Assembly: GCA_002429115.1 (NCBI GenBank) | Contig: DIYS01000047.1 | Location: forward strand, 1-22,686 | Direction: 5' to 3' | Length of the DNA stretch: 22,686 nucleotides | Source: Saccharicrinis sp. UBA6048 | GTDB taxonomy: Bacteria; Bacteroidota; Bacteroidia; Bacteroidales; Marinilabiliaceae | Shown: one piece after another, positions 1 to 6,917 of the stretch | Numbering within the stretch: position 1 is the stretch's first letter | How the letters are laid out: each line of letters starts with the position of its first letter | The notes under the pieces: model-generated | The model's database searches: none | What the model was told of the DNA's origin: nothing | What the model saw: the letters and a program-made list of their open reading frames with translations, nothing else | Made by a program: the position numbers and the translations under genes

Positions 1-2
1 GA

Positions 3-95
3 CAACCTGAGGTGTTACAATTAATGACTGGTTTATATTCAACGATTCACCAGAATCATCCACCTGATTTCTTTACTTTATACCCGTCTTTCTGA
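3..95 (+). CDS. possible 3' end of a truncated upstream gene
   Basis: An open frame runs from the window edge to a TGA at 93-95 and would encode about 30 residues. They begin with an amphipathic stretch (PEVLQLMTGLYSTIHQ) that resembles the C-terminal helix of a globular enzyme such as a Gfo/Idh/MocA-type oxidoreductase. The other two plus frames close within 25 bases. If real, the gene converges on the SUI1-like gene and overlaps its 3' end by 40 bases, which is unusual but tolerated. The rest of the protein lies outside the window, so the family cannot be named, and the frame could be open by chance. Confidence 0.25.
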   Translation, partial: QPEVLQLMTGLYSTIHQNHPPDFFTLYPSF

Positions 96-403
96 AGTAA
101 CTCAACAACCTTATCCCGAAAATCGCCTTGTATCAATACTTCACCATCCTTTACCGATCCACCCACGCCGCATTTACTTTTCAGCTTTTTACCCAGATCC
201 TTTAAATCCTCTTCAGCACCAATAAATCCGGTAATCAAAGTCACCTTTTTACCGCCGCGCTGTTTCTTGTCCAGCATCACGCGTAAGTCTTGCTGATTTG
301 GCTCCAGAGTTTCCTGTTCAGCGTCATCATTATATTGATAATCGAAATCCGGATTGGTTGAAAAAACAACTCCGTCTAATTTCTTCCACTTCTTCTTTGC
401 CAT
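56..403 (-). CDS. SUI1/eIF1-like translation initiation factor (YciH family)
   Basis: This 115-residue protein fits the usual length of bacterial eIF1/SUI1 homologues (YciH), which bind the small ribosomal subunit and are thought to influence start-site or initiator-tRNA fidelity. The N-terminal 45 residues are basic, then acidic and low in complexity (MAKKKWKKLDG, then a DDAEQE stretch). The SUI1 fold follows at about residues 50-110, with the characteristic order KVTLITGF, then LGKKLKSKCGVGGSVKDGEV, then IQGDFRDKVVELL ahead of a short basic tail. It is transcribed divergently from the serine-hydrolase-like gene, with 107 bases between them. A box matching the Bacteroidota -7 consensus lies 20 bases upstream of the ATG. 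The family assignment is firm; the bacterial role is known only in outline. Confidence 0.93.
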   Translation of the reverse strand: MAKKKWKKLDGVVFSTNPDFDYQYNDDAEQETLEPNQQDLRVMLDKKQRGGKKVTLITGFIGAEEDLKDLGKKLKSKCGVGGSVKDGEVLIQGDFRDKVVELLQKDGYKVKKSGG

Positions 404-422
404 AACTATCGATTTTGAACTA

Positions 423-430
423 CAAAAATA
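423..430 (-). promoter_or_regulatory. putative -7 promoter box for the SUI1-like gene
   Basis: Read on the minus strand the bases are TATTTTTG, a full match to the Bacteroidota -7 consensus TAnnTTTG, 20 bases upstream of the ATG. I see no good TTTG -33 element at the expected spacing, so this is a partial promoter match in AT-rich DNA. Confidence 0.35.
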
Positions 431-510
431 GAAACATGACGCAATTTTTAAGGCATCAGACTTACATGTCTTTGAGTTTTTAGTTATTTTGAACGATCAA
501 AACCAACACT

Positions 511-1851
511 ATGAGATTTTTATCAGCCTTGTTAACATTCACTTTCTGTATCGGCATTTCGGCACAGGAACCTTCCAAATGGGAGATGTTGGATAACTAC
601 CTGAACCTATTAGAAGAAAATAATCGATTTATGGGAAGCCTCTGTATATACAAAGGTGATGAACTGCAATACGAACGCTATTTGGGGTATTCGAGTATTG
701 AAGAAAACAAGCGGGCTAATTACCAAACAAAATACCGGACTGGTTCTGTAACAAACCTGTTTACTGCTGCATTAATTTTTCAACTAGTAGAAGAGCAAAA
801 GCTTAGCCTTAAAGCTCCGCTGAGCGATTTCTATCCCCAGATAACAAATTCGCATAAAATCAACATAGCGGATTTACTCAATCATCAGAGTGGGTTACAT
901 GACTATACTGCACACAAAAAGTTTTCGAAGCAGAAAAACCGTAACTGGAGTAAAGGCGAGCTGATGAATATTATTGCAGGCAGCCCAATTGATTTTGAGC
1001 CTGGCGACAAAGCAAAATTTTCGAACACCAATTATCTGATTCTTGGTTTTATATTGGAACGCCTGAGGGACGATAGTTACTCAATGGTATTGGAGGATAA
1101 GATATGCAAACCGAATATACTGACCAACACCAAGTATGGAGGACGCATCAACACTAATATGTATGAGGCCCACTCCTATCTTTTCAAAAACAACAGCTGG
1201 GAAAAGCTTCCTCAAACCGATATGAGCATAACCAGGGGATCTGGTGCCATCATTTCAACGGCAAGAGATTTAAATGTATTTATACAAAAGCTATTTCGCA
1301 GAAAGATTATTAACGATGTATCACTGGATAGTTTGTTGTCAACGACAAATAAAATTGGCCATGGCATTTTTGAATATGAATACAAGACTATGAAGGCCTG
1401 GGGACATAGTGGTAATATTGATGGTTTTCAAAGTCATCTATCATATTTTCCGGAAGATAGTGTGAGCATTGCGTTTTTGGGCAATGGCATGAATTATCCT
1501 TTGCAGGATATCATTACCAAAGGCCTGGATGCGTATTATGAACATCCATTTACTTTGCCGGTTTTTGCCGGTCAAGCCGTTGAGCTCCCCAATGAAATCC
1601 TTAAAAAGCTAGAAGGTAATTATACCTCCGCTAATTATTCGGAAAAGTATAGCCTGGTCATCCGAGAGGGAGTTTTACATGCGCAAACAAGGGGACATAA
1701 ATCCTATCCGCTGACGGCCTATGCAAACGGATCATTCAGATTTGATCCGGTTGGATTGGAGATTAAGTTTGAGGGAGATATACAATCAATTGTTCCCGAT
1801 CAATTTGTATTACACCAGCGCGGTGTGGCATTTAAATTTATTAAAGACTAA
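511..1851 (+). CDS. secreted class-C beta-lactamase-fold protein, probably catalytically dead
   Basis: The 446-residue protein begins with a signal peptide (about residues 1-18, cleavage after GISA). Residues 25-350 follow the serine hydrolase/beta-lactamase class C family (PF00144): the segment YRTGSVTNLFTAALIF takes the place of the SxxK nucleophile motif, KFSNTNYLILGF that of the YxN motif, and GHSGNIDGF that of the HxG motif. Two catalytic residues are missing. The general-base Lys of SxxK is Asn82 (S79-V-T-N82, codon AAC), and the Tyr of YxN is Phe170 (codon TTT). Ser79, Asn172 and H299-S-G are kept. The last 90 residues form a small beta domain common in this family. The frame is otherwise intact, so this looks like a maintained binding or regulatory pseudoenzyme rather than decay. 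The HAD gene begins one base after the stop, suggesting co-transcription. Confidence 0.88.
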   Translation: MRFLSALLTFTFCIGISAQEPSKWEMLDNYLNLLEENNRFMGSLCIYKGDELQYERYLGYSSIEENKRANYQTKYRTGSVTNLFTAALIFQLVEEQKLSLKAPLSDFYPQITNSHKINIADLLNHQSGLHDYTAHKKFSKQKNRNWSKGELMNIIAGSPIDFEPGDKAKFSNTNYLILGFILERLRDDSYSMVLEDKICKPNILTNTKYGGRINTNMYEAHSYLFKNNSWEKLPQTDMSITRGSGAIISTARDLNVFIQKLFRRKIINDVSLDSLLSTTNKIGHGIFEYEYKTMKAWGHSGNIDGFQSHLSYFPEDSVSIAFLGNGMNYPLQDIITKGLDAYYEHPFTLPVFAGQAVELPNEILKKLEGNYTSANYSEKYSLVIREGVLHAQTRGHKSYPLTAYANGSFRFDPVGLEIKFEGDIQSIVPDQFVLHQRGVAFKFIKD

Positions 1852-1852
1852 C

Positions 1853-2554
1853 GTGAAAGAAATAAACAACATTAAAGTTGTGGCATTTGATGCTGACGAC
1901 ACCTTGTGGGTGAATGAAACATTCTTTAGAGAAGCTGAAGCCGTATTTGCAAACATGCTTACCGAATATGCCAGTGAGCAGGAGACTCTCAGAATACTTT
2001 ATGAAGTTGAGATGAGCAACATGGAGCTATACGGTTATGGCATTAAAGCATTTATGTTATCACTGATAGAGGCGGCTAATATTATATCAGGATTTCGAAT
2101 AACGGCTCGTCAAACGGATGAGATCATACAAATTGGCAAGGATATGTTGAACAAGCCAGTTGACCTTTTGGATGGTGTTGAGCCTACATTGCAACTACTG
2201 CACAAACGGGTAAAACTCATTGTTGCCACCAAAGGTGATTTGCTTGATCAGGAACGTAAGCTGCGTAAGTCTGGATTATTGGATTACTTCCACCATATTG
2301 AGGTGATGAGCGATAAAAACACAGCAAGTTACGCTGCACTTATTAAGCACCTGGATATTGAAGCTTCGGAACTGGTAATGGTTGGCAACTCGGTTAAATC
2401 AGACATATTACCTGTGGTTGAGCTGGGTGGCTGGGGTGTACATATTCCATTTCACACAACCTGGCACCACGAAGAAGTAAGAGATCCTGTACAATCAAAA
2501 CATATTTTTAAGATTGAACGGATCGACCAGCTTATACCGTTGCTTAACATCTAA
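1853..2554 (+). CDS. HAD-superfamily hydrolase (YjjG/PGP-like), GTG start
   Basis: The protein is a 233-residue haloacid dehalogenase-like phosphatase. Motif I is FDADDT (nucleophile Asp13, acid/base Asp15), motif II is the Thr of VATKGD (about residue 126), motif III is Lys155 (VMSDKN), and motif IV is VGNSVKSD (Asp184 binds Mg). Residues 20-100 form the helical C1 cap, as in COG1011 enzymes. I chose the GTG at 1853, one base past the preceding stop, because the frame is open further upstream to 1721 but that stretch overlaps the hydrolase-like gene and carries no HAD sequence; motif I then falls at the normal distance from the N terminus. Tight spacing suggests translational coupling. Substrates of this subfamily are usually small phosphoesters or nucleotides, and the exact one cannot be read from sequence. 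Confidence 0.88.
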   Translation: MKEINNIKVVAFDADDTLWVNETFFREAEAVFANMLTEYASEQETLRILYEVEMSNMELYGYGIKAFMLSLIEAANIISGFRITARQTDEIIQIGKDMLNKPVDLLDGVEPTLQLLHKRVKLIVATKGDLLDQERKLRKSGLLDYFHHIEVMSDKNTASYAALIKHLDIEASELVMVGNSVKSDILPVVELGGWGVHIPFHTTWHHEEVRDPVQSKHIFKIERIDQLIPLLNI

Positions 2555-2621
2555 TATTTATTAAAATTCTATTTCCGATTAAACATTCTCACTCTTTTAA
2601 AAGTTAAGGCTAAAAAAATAC

Positions 2622-3023
2622 ATGGAGACATTAACGTTAACAACCCCTGCTCTGCTTTTCTCGGCAGTATCATTAATACTTCTGGCATATACTAATCGTT
2701 TTCTAGGCTATGCCGCATTAGTACGTCAGCTCTACGAAAAATTAAAAGCAAATCCCGATCAGGTACTATTAGATCAAATTATGAACCTCAGAAAACGTTT
2801 GTATTTAATCAAGAATATGCAACTTCTGGGTGTTGCCAGCTTAATGTTCTGTGTTCTGTCGATGTTACTGATTTATATCGAAGTATTTGAACCTGCGGCT
2901 TATGCCTTTGGATTGGGTTTATTCCTTCTGATAATATCATTATTACTATCAGGTTGGGAAATTAAAATATCAGTAAAGGCATTAGATCTGCATCTGAATG
3001 ATATGGAGCATTTTAATGACTAA
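2622..3023 (+). CDS. DUF2721 family inner-membrane protein
   Basis: The 133-residue protein matches the DUF2721 family in length and layout: a hydrophobic N-terminal segment (about residues 8-28) ending in an aromatic/basic region (YTNRFLGYAALVRQLYEKLK), an amphipathic helical stretch with RKRLYLIKNMQLLG, and two further membrane segments (about 67-88 and 92-112). It ends with a short polar tail. It has no catalytic motifs and no known function. It lies 67 bases after the HAD gene on the same strand and is followed immediately by the 41-bp repeat block, which starts at its stop codon. Confidence 0.8.
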   Translation: METLTLTTPALLFSAVSLILLAYTNRFLGYAALVRQLYEKLKANPDQVLLDQIMNLRKRLYLIKNMQLLGVASLMFCVLSMLLIYIEVFEPAAYAFGLGLFLLIISLLLSGWEIKISVKALDLHLNDMEHFND

Positions 3024-3226
3024 TTCACTCTACGCGCTTACAATTGCTTATCGCAAACTTGAAATTAGCTTTACGTGCCTGTAATTGATAATTACAGACT
3101 TGTAATTTGCGCTACGTGTTTACAATTGCTTATTACAAGCTTGCAATTCACTTTACGTGGCTGCAATGACTTATTGCAGACTTGCGATTGATGATTGTAG
3201 CTGCGTAAAGCTAATTACAGGTTTAG
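3021..3226. repeat. five-unit 41-bp degenerate tandem palindromic repeat
   Basis: Four consecutive units of exactly 41 bases are visible (3021-3061, 3062-3102, 3103-3143, 3144-3184), each ending in the pattern A(A/G)(A/G)CTTG or AAGCTTG and containing TTTACG- or CTACG-like cores. A fifth, diverged segment (3185-3226) is partly inverted: AATTAGCTTTACG at 3063-3075 recurs as its reverse complement at 3204-3216. Inside the units lie hairpins: CTGTAATT/AATTACAG with a 3-base loop in unit 2 and CTGCAAT/ATTGCAG with a 5-base loop in unit 4. The arms differ by a T-to-C change matched by A-to-G on the other side, so pairing is preserved. The block fills the space between the convergent DUF2721 and agmatinase genes, where it could end transcription in both directions. 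Confidence 0.8.
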
Positions 3227-3266
3227 AATAGTTAATTTATTCACAGTGTTTGTGGTTCCAAACTCA

Positions 3267-4136
3267 CTAGTAGCGAAATACAGGTTCTTTTGCAAAGAAC
3301 TTATACGACAACAGCTTATAATATAATTTGGCCACCAGAAAATCGGGTGCATGCAAGCCTTCAATGGGGGCAAACTCGACAATATCAAAGCCCACAACAT
3401 TTTTCCGTTCAAACACCTTTTTTAGATATCGAATTGTTGTATCCCAAGTCAAGCCACCTGGTTCTGGTGTTCCGGTAGATGGCATAATGGACGGGTCTAA
3501 GGCATCTAAATCGATGGTTAAGTATACCTCATCGGTCATCATGTCAATACTCTGATCCATCCACGCCTCGCGCCCATATATTTCTTCAGCAAAAAAGCAT
3601 TTTTGCTTATTCAAAAAAGGTTTCTCAACAACATCCATGCTGCGGATACCAACCTGAATCAAGTTGGTATTTTGCGAGGCTTTATGCAAGGCACAAGCAT
3701 GGTTATATTCGCTTCCCATATAGCTTGGGCGTAAATCAGAATGGGCATCCAACTGCAGCACTGTAAGGTTCTTATATTTCTGTCTGTAAGCTTCAATAAT
3801 GCCAATACTTACCGAATGCTCGCCCCCAAAAAAGGTTAAGAATTTATTGTACTTCAGTAGCTCTTTCGTTGTACTCAGCACCGCTTCATACATTTTCTCA
3901 GGAGATGATTTTTCGGTTATATCGGGCAAAATATGAATACCTTTTTTATAGACCTCCGAATCGGTTTCAATGTCATAGAACTCCAAATTAGGGGTTGTGT
4001 CCATAAATACTTCAAATCCCCGGTCAGCGCCTTTACCCCAGGTGCTGGTACCATCGTAAGGTATGGATTGCAACAATACCTGAGCCTCATCAAGCCCAAT
4101 GTATTTATCGTCAATATCACCAAAAATTCTACTCAT
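3267..4136 (-). CDS. speB: agmatinase (agmatine ureohydrolase)
   Basis: The 289-residue protein is a ureohydrolase of the arginase/agmatinase family, expected to hydrolyse agmatine to putrescine and urea in the cytoplasm with a binuclear manganese centre. The metal ligands are all visible: GGEHS (His107), DAHSD (Asp130, His132, Asp134) and DLDALDP (Asp209, Asp211). The segment IPYDGTSTWGKGADRG near residue 25 and TPEPGGLTWD near 223 are also typical. Agmatinase rather than arginase is inferred from length and from the gene just upstream, an arginine decarboxylase whose last 8 bases overlap this start. Other ureohydrolases such as guanidinobutyrase or formiminoglutamase are less likely in that context. 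Confidence 0.9.
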   Translation of the reverse strand: MSRIFGDIDDKYIGLDEAQVLLQSIPYDGTSTWGKGADRGFEVFMDTTPNLEFYDIETDSEVYKKGIHILPDITEKSSPEKMYEAVLSTTKELLKYNKFLTFFGGEHSVSIGIIEAYRQKYKNLTVLQLDAHSDLRPSYMGSEYNHACALHKASQNTNLIQVGIRSMDVVEKPFLNKQKCFFAEEIYGREAWMDQSIDMMTDEVYLTIDLDALDPSIMPSTGTPEPGGLTWDTTIRYLKKVFERKNVVGFDIVEFAPIEGLHAPDFLVAKLYYKLLSYKFFAKEPVFRY

Positions 4137-5541
4137 CTTCCAGGTAACCTAGTATGTCCAACATTTCATTGACCGATTGTTCTTCGCGATACACGGTATC
4201 CACAATATTACCGCGATCGTCACGATCAATAATCACATGCTTTGGTGCGGGAATCAGGCAGTGTTTAATACCACCATAGCCACTTACCGAATCCTGATAA
4301 GCGCCTGTATGAAAAAAGCCTAAGTAAAGTGGCTCTTTGTCCTCGTCGCTATATCTTGGCAATAGTACTTCCTGGTTGAAATCCTCCGAATTATAATAAT
4401 CGGAATGATCGCAGCTAATACCGCCAATATTAGCCCGCCCATACTCGTTGTGCCACTTATTAACCGGCAGCAAAATAAACTTCTCCTGAATGGACCAGGC
4501 ATCCGGAATGGTATTCATCAGGCTGTTATTAATAATGTACCAGTTTTCCGTATCGTTCTGTTGCTTCTGCTCCAAAACTTCAAATATAATGGCGCCCGAC
4601 TCACCAACGGTGTATTTGCCAAACTCGGTATACAAATCCGGTTCCATTACATTTTCTTTGTTACACGCCGCTTTTATATTAGAAATGATCTCATGGATCA
4701 TGTACTCGTAATTATACTCAAAACCTAAGTGGTTACGTATCGGAAATCCTCCACCCAGATTAAACGATTCGAGGTTTTTACTTTCTTTCTTAAGCTCAAC
4801 ATAAAGCTTCAATGCTTTCTGAAATTCGCCCCAATAATAAGGCGTATCCTTTATGCCCGAATCAACAAAGAAGTGAAGCATCTTAAGCTCTACCTTATCA
4901 TTATCTCTGATCTTTTCTTTAAAGAAATCGATAATTTGTTTATGCTGTATCCCCAATCGTGACGTATAATACGCCGACTGTGCTTCTTCATTAATCGCCA
5001 TGCGGATACCAATCTTAATCGTTTGTGTGGATTTCAGCTTCATCAAGCGCTCAAACTCATTGATACTGTCCAGCACAATTACTGAATTGGTAAATCCAGA
5101 CTCCTGTAATTTGATTATTTTCTTAAGGTATTCGTCAGTTTTGTAGCCATTGTGTATCGTAATGATGTCCTTGTTGATCTTACCTCTTTTGTGCAGATAA
5201 CGAATCAGGTCAATATCAAATGACGATGATGTTTCGATATTAACCCGATGCTTTAAGGCCTCATTGATCACATGATTAAAGTGGTTGCACTTTGTACAAT
5301 AGCAAAAATGGTACTTTCCCTGGTACGCATTGTTCTTGATGGCCCGGTTAAATAAGTTCCTGGCCTTCTTGATTTGATCGCCAATCTTTGGCAGATAAAT
5401 AAAACGAAACGGGGTACCATATTTTTCTATCAAATATTTCAACGATACACCATGAAACGTCAGGTAATCATTTTTAAGGTCAAACCCCTCCTGAGGAAAG
5501 TAAAAACTTTGCTCAATCAAATCAAAATAAGTATTCTTCAT
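4129..5541 (-). CDS. speA: arginine decarboxylase, compact Bacteroidota form
   Basis: The 470-residue protein is a PLP-dependent decarboxylase with the alanine-racemase-like fold III and makes agmatine from arginine in the first step of putrescine synthesis. Lys84 in YCTKCN is the expected PLP Schiff-base lysine. Residues 98-110 (HRVNIETSSSFDI), HNGYK (130-134), the phosphate-binding LGGGFP (262-267), EFGKYTVGESG (306-316) and the active-site Cys in GISCDHSD (374-381) follow in the expected order. It is far shorter than the roughly 630-660-residue proteobacterial SpeA because the long inserted domains are missing. Substrate is inferred from the agmatinase gene, which overlaps its stop by 8 bases; a diaminopimelate- or carboxynorspermidine-type decarboxylase is the alternative. 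An exact -7 box match lies 41 bases upstream. Confidence 0.87.
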   Translation of the reverse strand: MKNTYFDLIEQSFYFPQEGFDLKNDYLTFHGVSLKYLIEKYGTPFRFIYLPKIGDQIKKARNLFNRAIKNNAYQGKYHFCYCTKCNHFNHVINEALKHRVNIETSSSFDIDLIRYLHKRGKINKDIITIHNGYKTDEYLKKIIKLQESGFTNSVIVLDSINEFERLMKLKSTQTIKIGIRMAINEEAQSAYYTSRLGIQHKQIIDFFKEKIRDNDKVELKMLHFFVDSGIKDTPYYWGEFQKALKLYVELKKESKNLESFNLGGGFPIRNHLGFEYNYEYMIHEIISNIKAACNKENVMEPDLYTEFGKYTVGESGAIIFEVLEQKQQNDTENWYIINNSLMNTIPDAWSIQEKFILLPVNKWHNEYGRANIGGISCDHSDYYNSEDFNQEVLLPRYSDEDKEPLYLGFFHTGAYQDSVSGYGGIKHCLIPAPKHVIIDRDDRGNIVDTVYREEQSVNEMLDILGYLEDE

Positions 5542-5582
5542 CTAAGTATTCCCAATATTTTCTTTCCCTTTTGAGTAGAATG

Positions 5583-5590
5583 CAAATTTA
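5583..5590 (-). promoter_or_regulatory. putative -7 promoter box for speA-speB
   Basis: Read on the minus strand the bases are TAAATTTG, a full match to TAnnTTTG, 41 bases upstream of the speA ATG in the 286-base divergent spacer shared with the MCP-like gene. No clear TTTG -33 partner is seen at 19-21 bases, so support is partial. Confidence 0.38.
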
Positions 5591-5827
5591 TTTAATTTCA
5601 CACTAATTTGTACACCCCTATTTAAAATTGTCACAGGATTTTCTACTTCTGATAATCCGAGTTCGATTAAAATTAAACTGCTCAGTGTAGTATCTGCATC
5701 AATTATTCAAAAACTAACAGGTGGTCTATACAAGTTACTTACTTGCCAAACATTTACTTATAAAACTCTGTTATTATTCATTGTAACGAGTCATCGTTAA
5801 CTTAAACAAAACCATAAGTGACGCCCT

Positions 5828-6907
5828 ATGAGAAAAAAGAATAAAAGTATTTTACGAAAACTATTCATTTACATGATGGGTTTTGGCATTGCAATGGGCC
5901 TTATTTTTCCTGTTTATGCCAATATATTTGTAGAGTTTAAACCAGGATTGTTTCCATATTTTTTAGGAGGATGCATATGTGCCGGTATTACCGTTGGGGT
6001 AGTAAGTTTTTGGTTTGTTAAAACCATATTGATTAAACAACTACTCAAAGTATCACAGATCGCTGTTTCTATTTCGCAAAAAGATATATCAACCAAATTA
6101 AATATTGAAAGTGATGATGCGGTAGGCATTATCGCAGATGGCTTTAACACTGCTGTTTTAACGCTAAACGAGTTTGTAAATAATATCAGACAAATTACTG
6201 GAACCACGCAATCAATAGCAGGTCAGAACAATGGAAGCACCAAAGGCACAATCGAAGAAATAACAAATACACTGAGCGAGGTAACTGAGGCGATTTACCA
6301 GACCTCAGATCAATCGAAATCGATTCAGGATAAAGTCCTTCAAAGCCGTTTATCATTAAATAAGGTGACTAAAAACCTGGAACACACCAACTCTTCCATG
6401 AGTACATTTGGAGAGACGGTTAATAAATTAACTGATCACATTGAAGAAATTGGTCACATCATATTATTTATCAAAGACATTGCCTTACAAACTAACCTAC
6501 TGGCATTAAATGCCGGCATTGAAGCTTCTAAAGCAGGAGAATACGGAAGAAGCTTCTCTGTTGTGGCTAAAGAAATTCAGAAACTCTCGGAAAACATCGG
6601 GAAATCAGTAAATAAAGTGGAATATATCTTTACCGCCTTAAACAATGAACTGGAGCAAACTAAAGAAATTAATACTGTAATTATTAGCCAGTTTGAAGAA
6701 AACCTGAAACAAAACAAAGAAATTCAAAATGTTGTAAATTCAATTGATAATGCATCGCAGCTCAGCTTAACGGAAGGTCACCACCTGATTAATTCAGTTC
6801 AGCTTCTTAATCAATCCGTTGAAAATGTCAACAAAACCTTTAACACCTTTAGTTCTTATATGCGTGAGCTTGATGAAACGATGCAGCTGTATACAACAAC
6901 AAACTAA
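5828..6907 (+). CDS. methyl-accepting chemotaxis-like transducer with minimal sensor
   Basis: The 359-residue protein has two membrane segments (about residues 12-34 and 43-65) separated by only about eight residues, a HAMP-like linker (about 66-118, with DISTKLNIESDDAVGIIADGF), and a long coiled coil that folds into the MCP signalling hairpin. The hairpin tip, residues 217-250 (DIALQTNLLALNAGIEASKAGE, then GRSFSVVAKEIQKL), is the conserved contact site for CheA and CheW. No Cache, PAS or four-helix-bundle sensor is present, and there is no C-terminal NWETF-like tether. Signals must therefore come through the membrane, the cytoplasmic side or a partner protein. No che genes are nearby. In a Bacteroidota background it may feed gliding or surface behaviour rather than flagella. 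It converges on the AMP-ligase gene, with 10 bases between stops. Confidence 0.88.
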   Translation: MRKKNKSILRKLFIYMMGFGIAMGLIFPVYANIFVEFKPGLFPYFLGGCICAGITVGVVSFWFVKTILIKQLLKVSQIAVSISQKDISTKLNIESDDAVGIIADGFNTAVLTLNEFVNNIRQITGTTQSIAGQNNGSTKGTIEEITNTLSEVTEAIYQTSDQSKSIQDKVLQSRLSLNKVTKNLEHTNSSMSTFGETVNKLTDHIEEIGHIILFIKDIALQTNLLALNAGIEASKAGEYGRSFSVVAKEIQKLSENIGKSVNKVEYIFTALNNELEQTKEINTVIISQFEENLKQNKEIQNVVNSIDNASQLSLTEGHHLINSVQLLNQSVENVNKTFNTFSSYMRELDETMQLYTTTN

Positions 6908-6917
6908 TCAAAAACCA

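Noticed and set aside
1721..1852. Upstream extension of the HAD gene to an ATG at 1721
   Set aside because: It would overlap 130 bases of the preceding gene and add residues with no HAD similarity; the GTG at 1853 gives a normal N terminus.
3021..3226. CRISPR-like array
   Set aside because: The 41-base units are contiguous, without spacers, and differ from one another at many positions; there are no cas genes.
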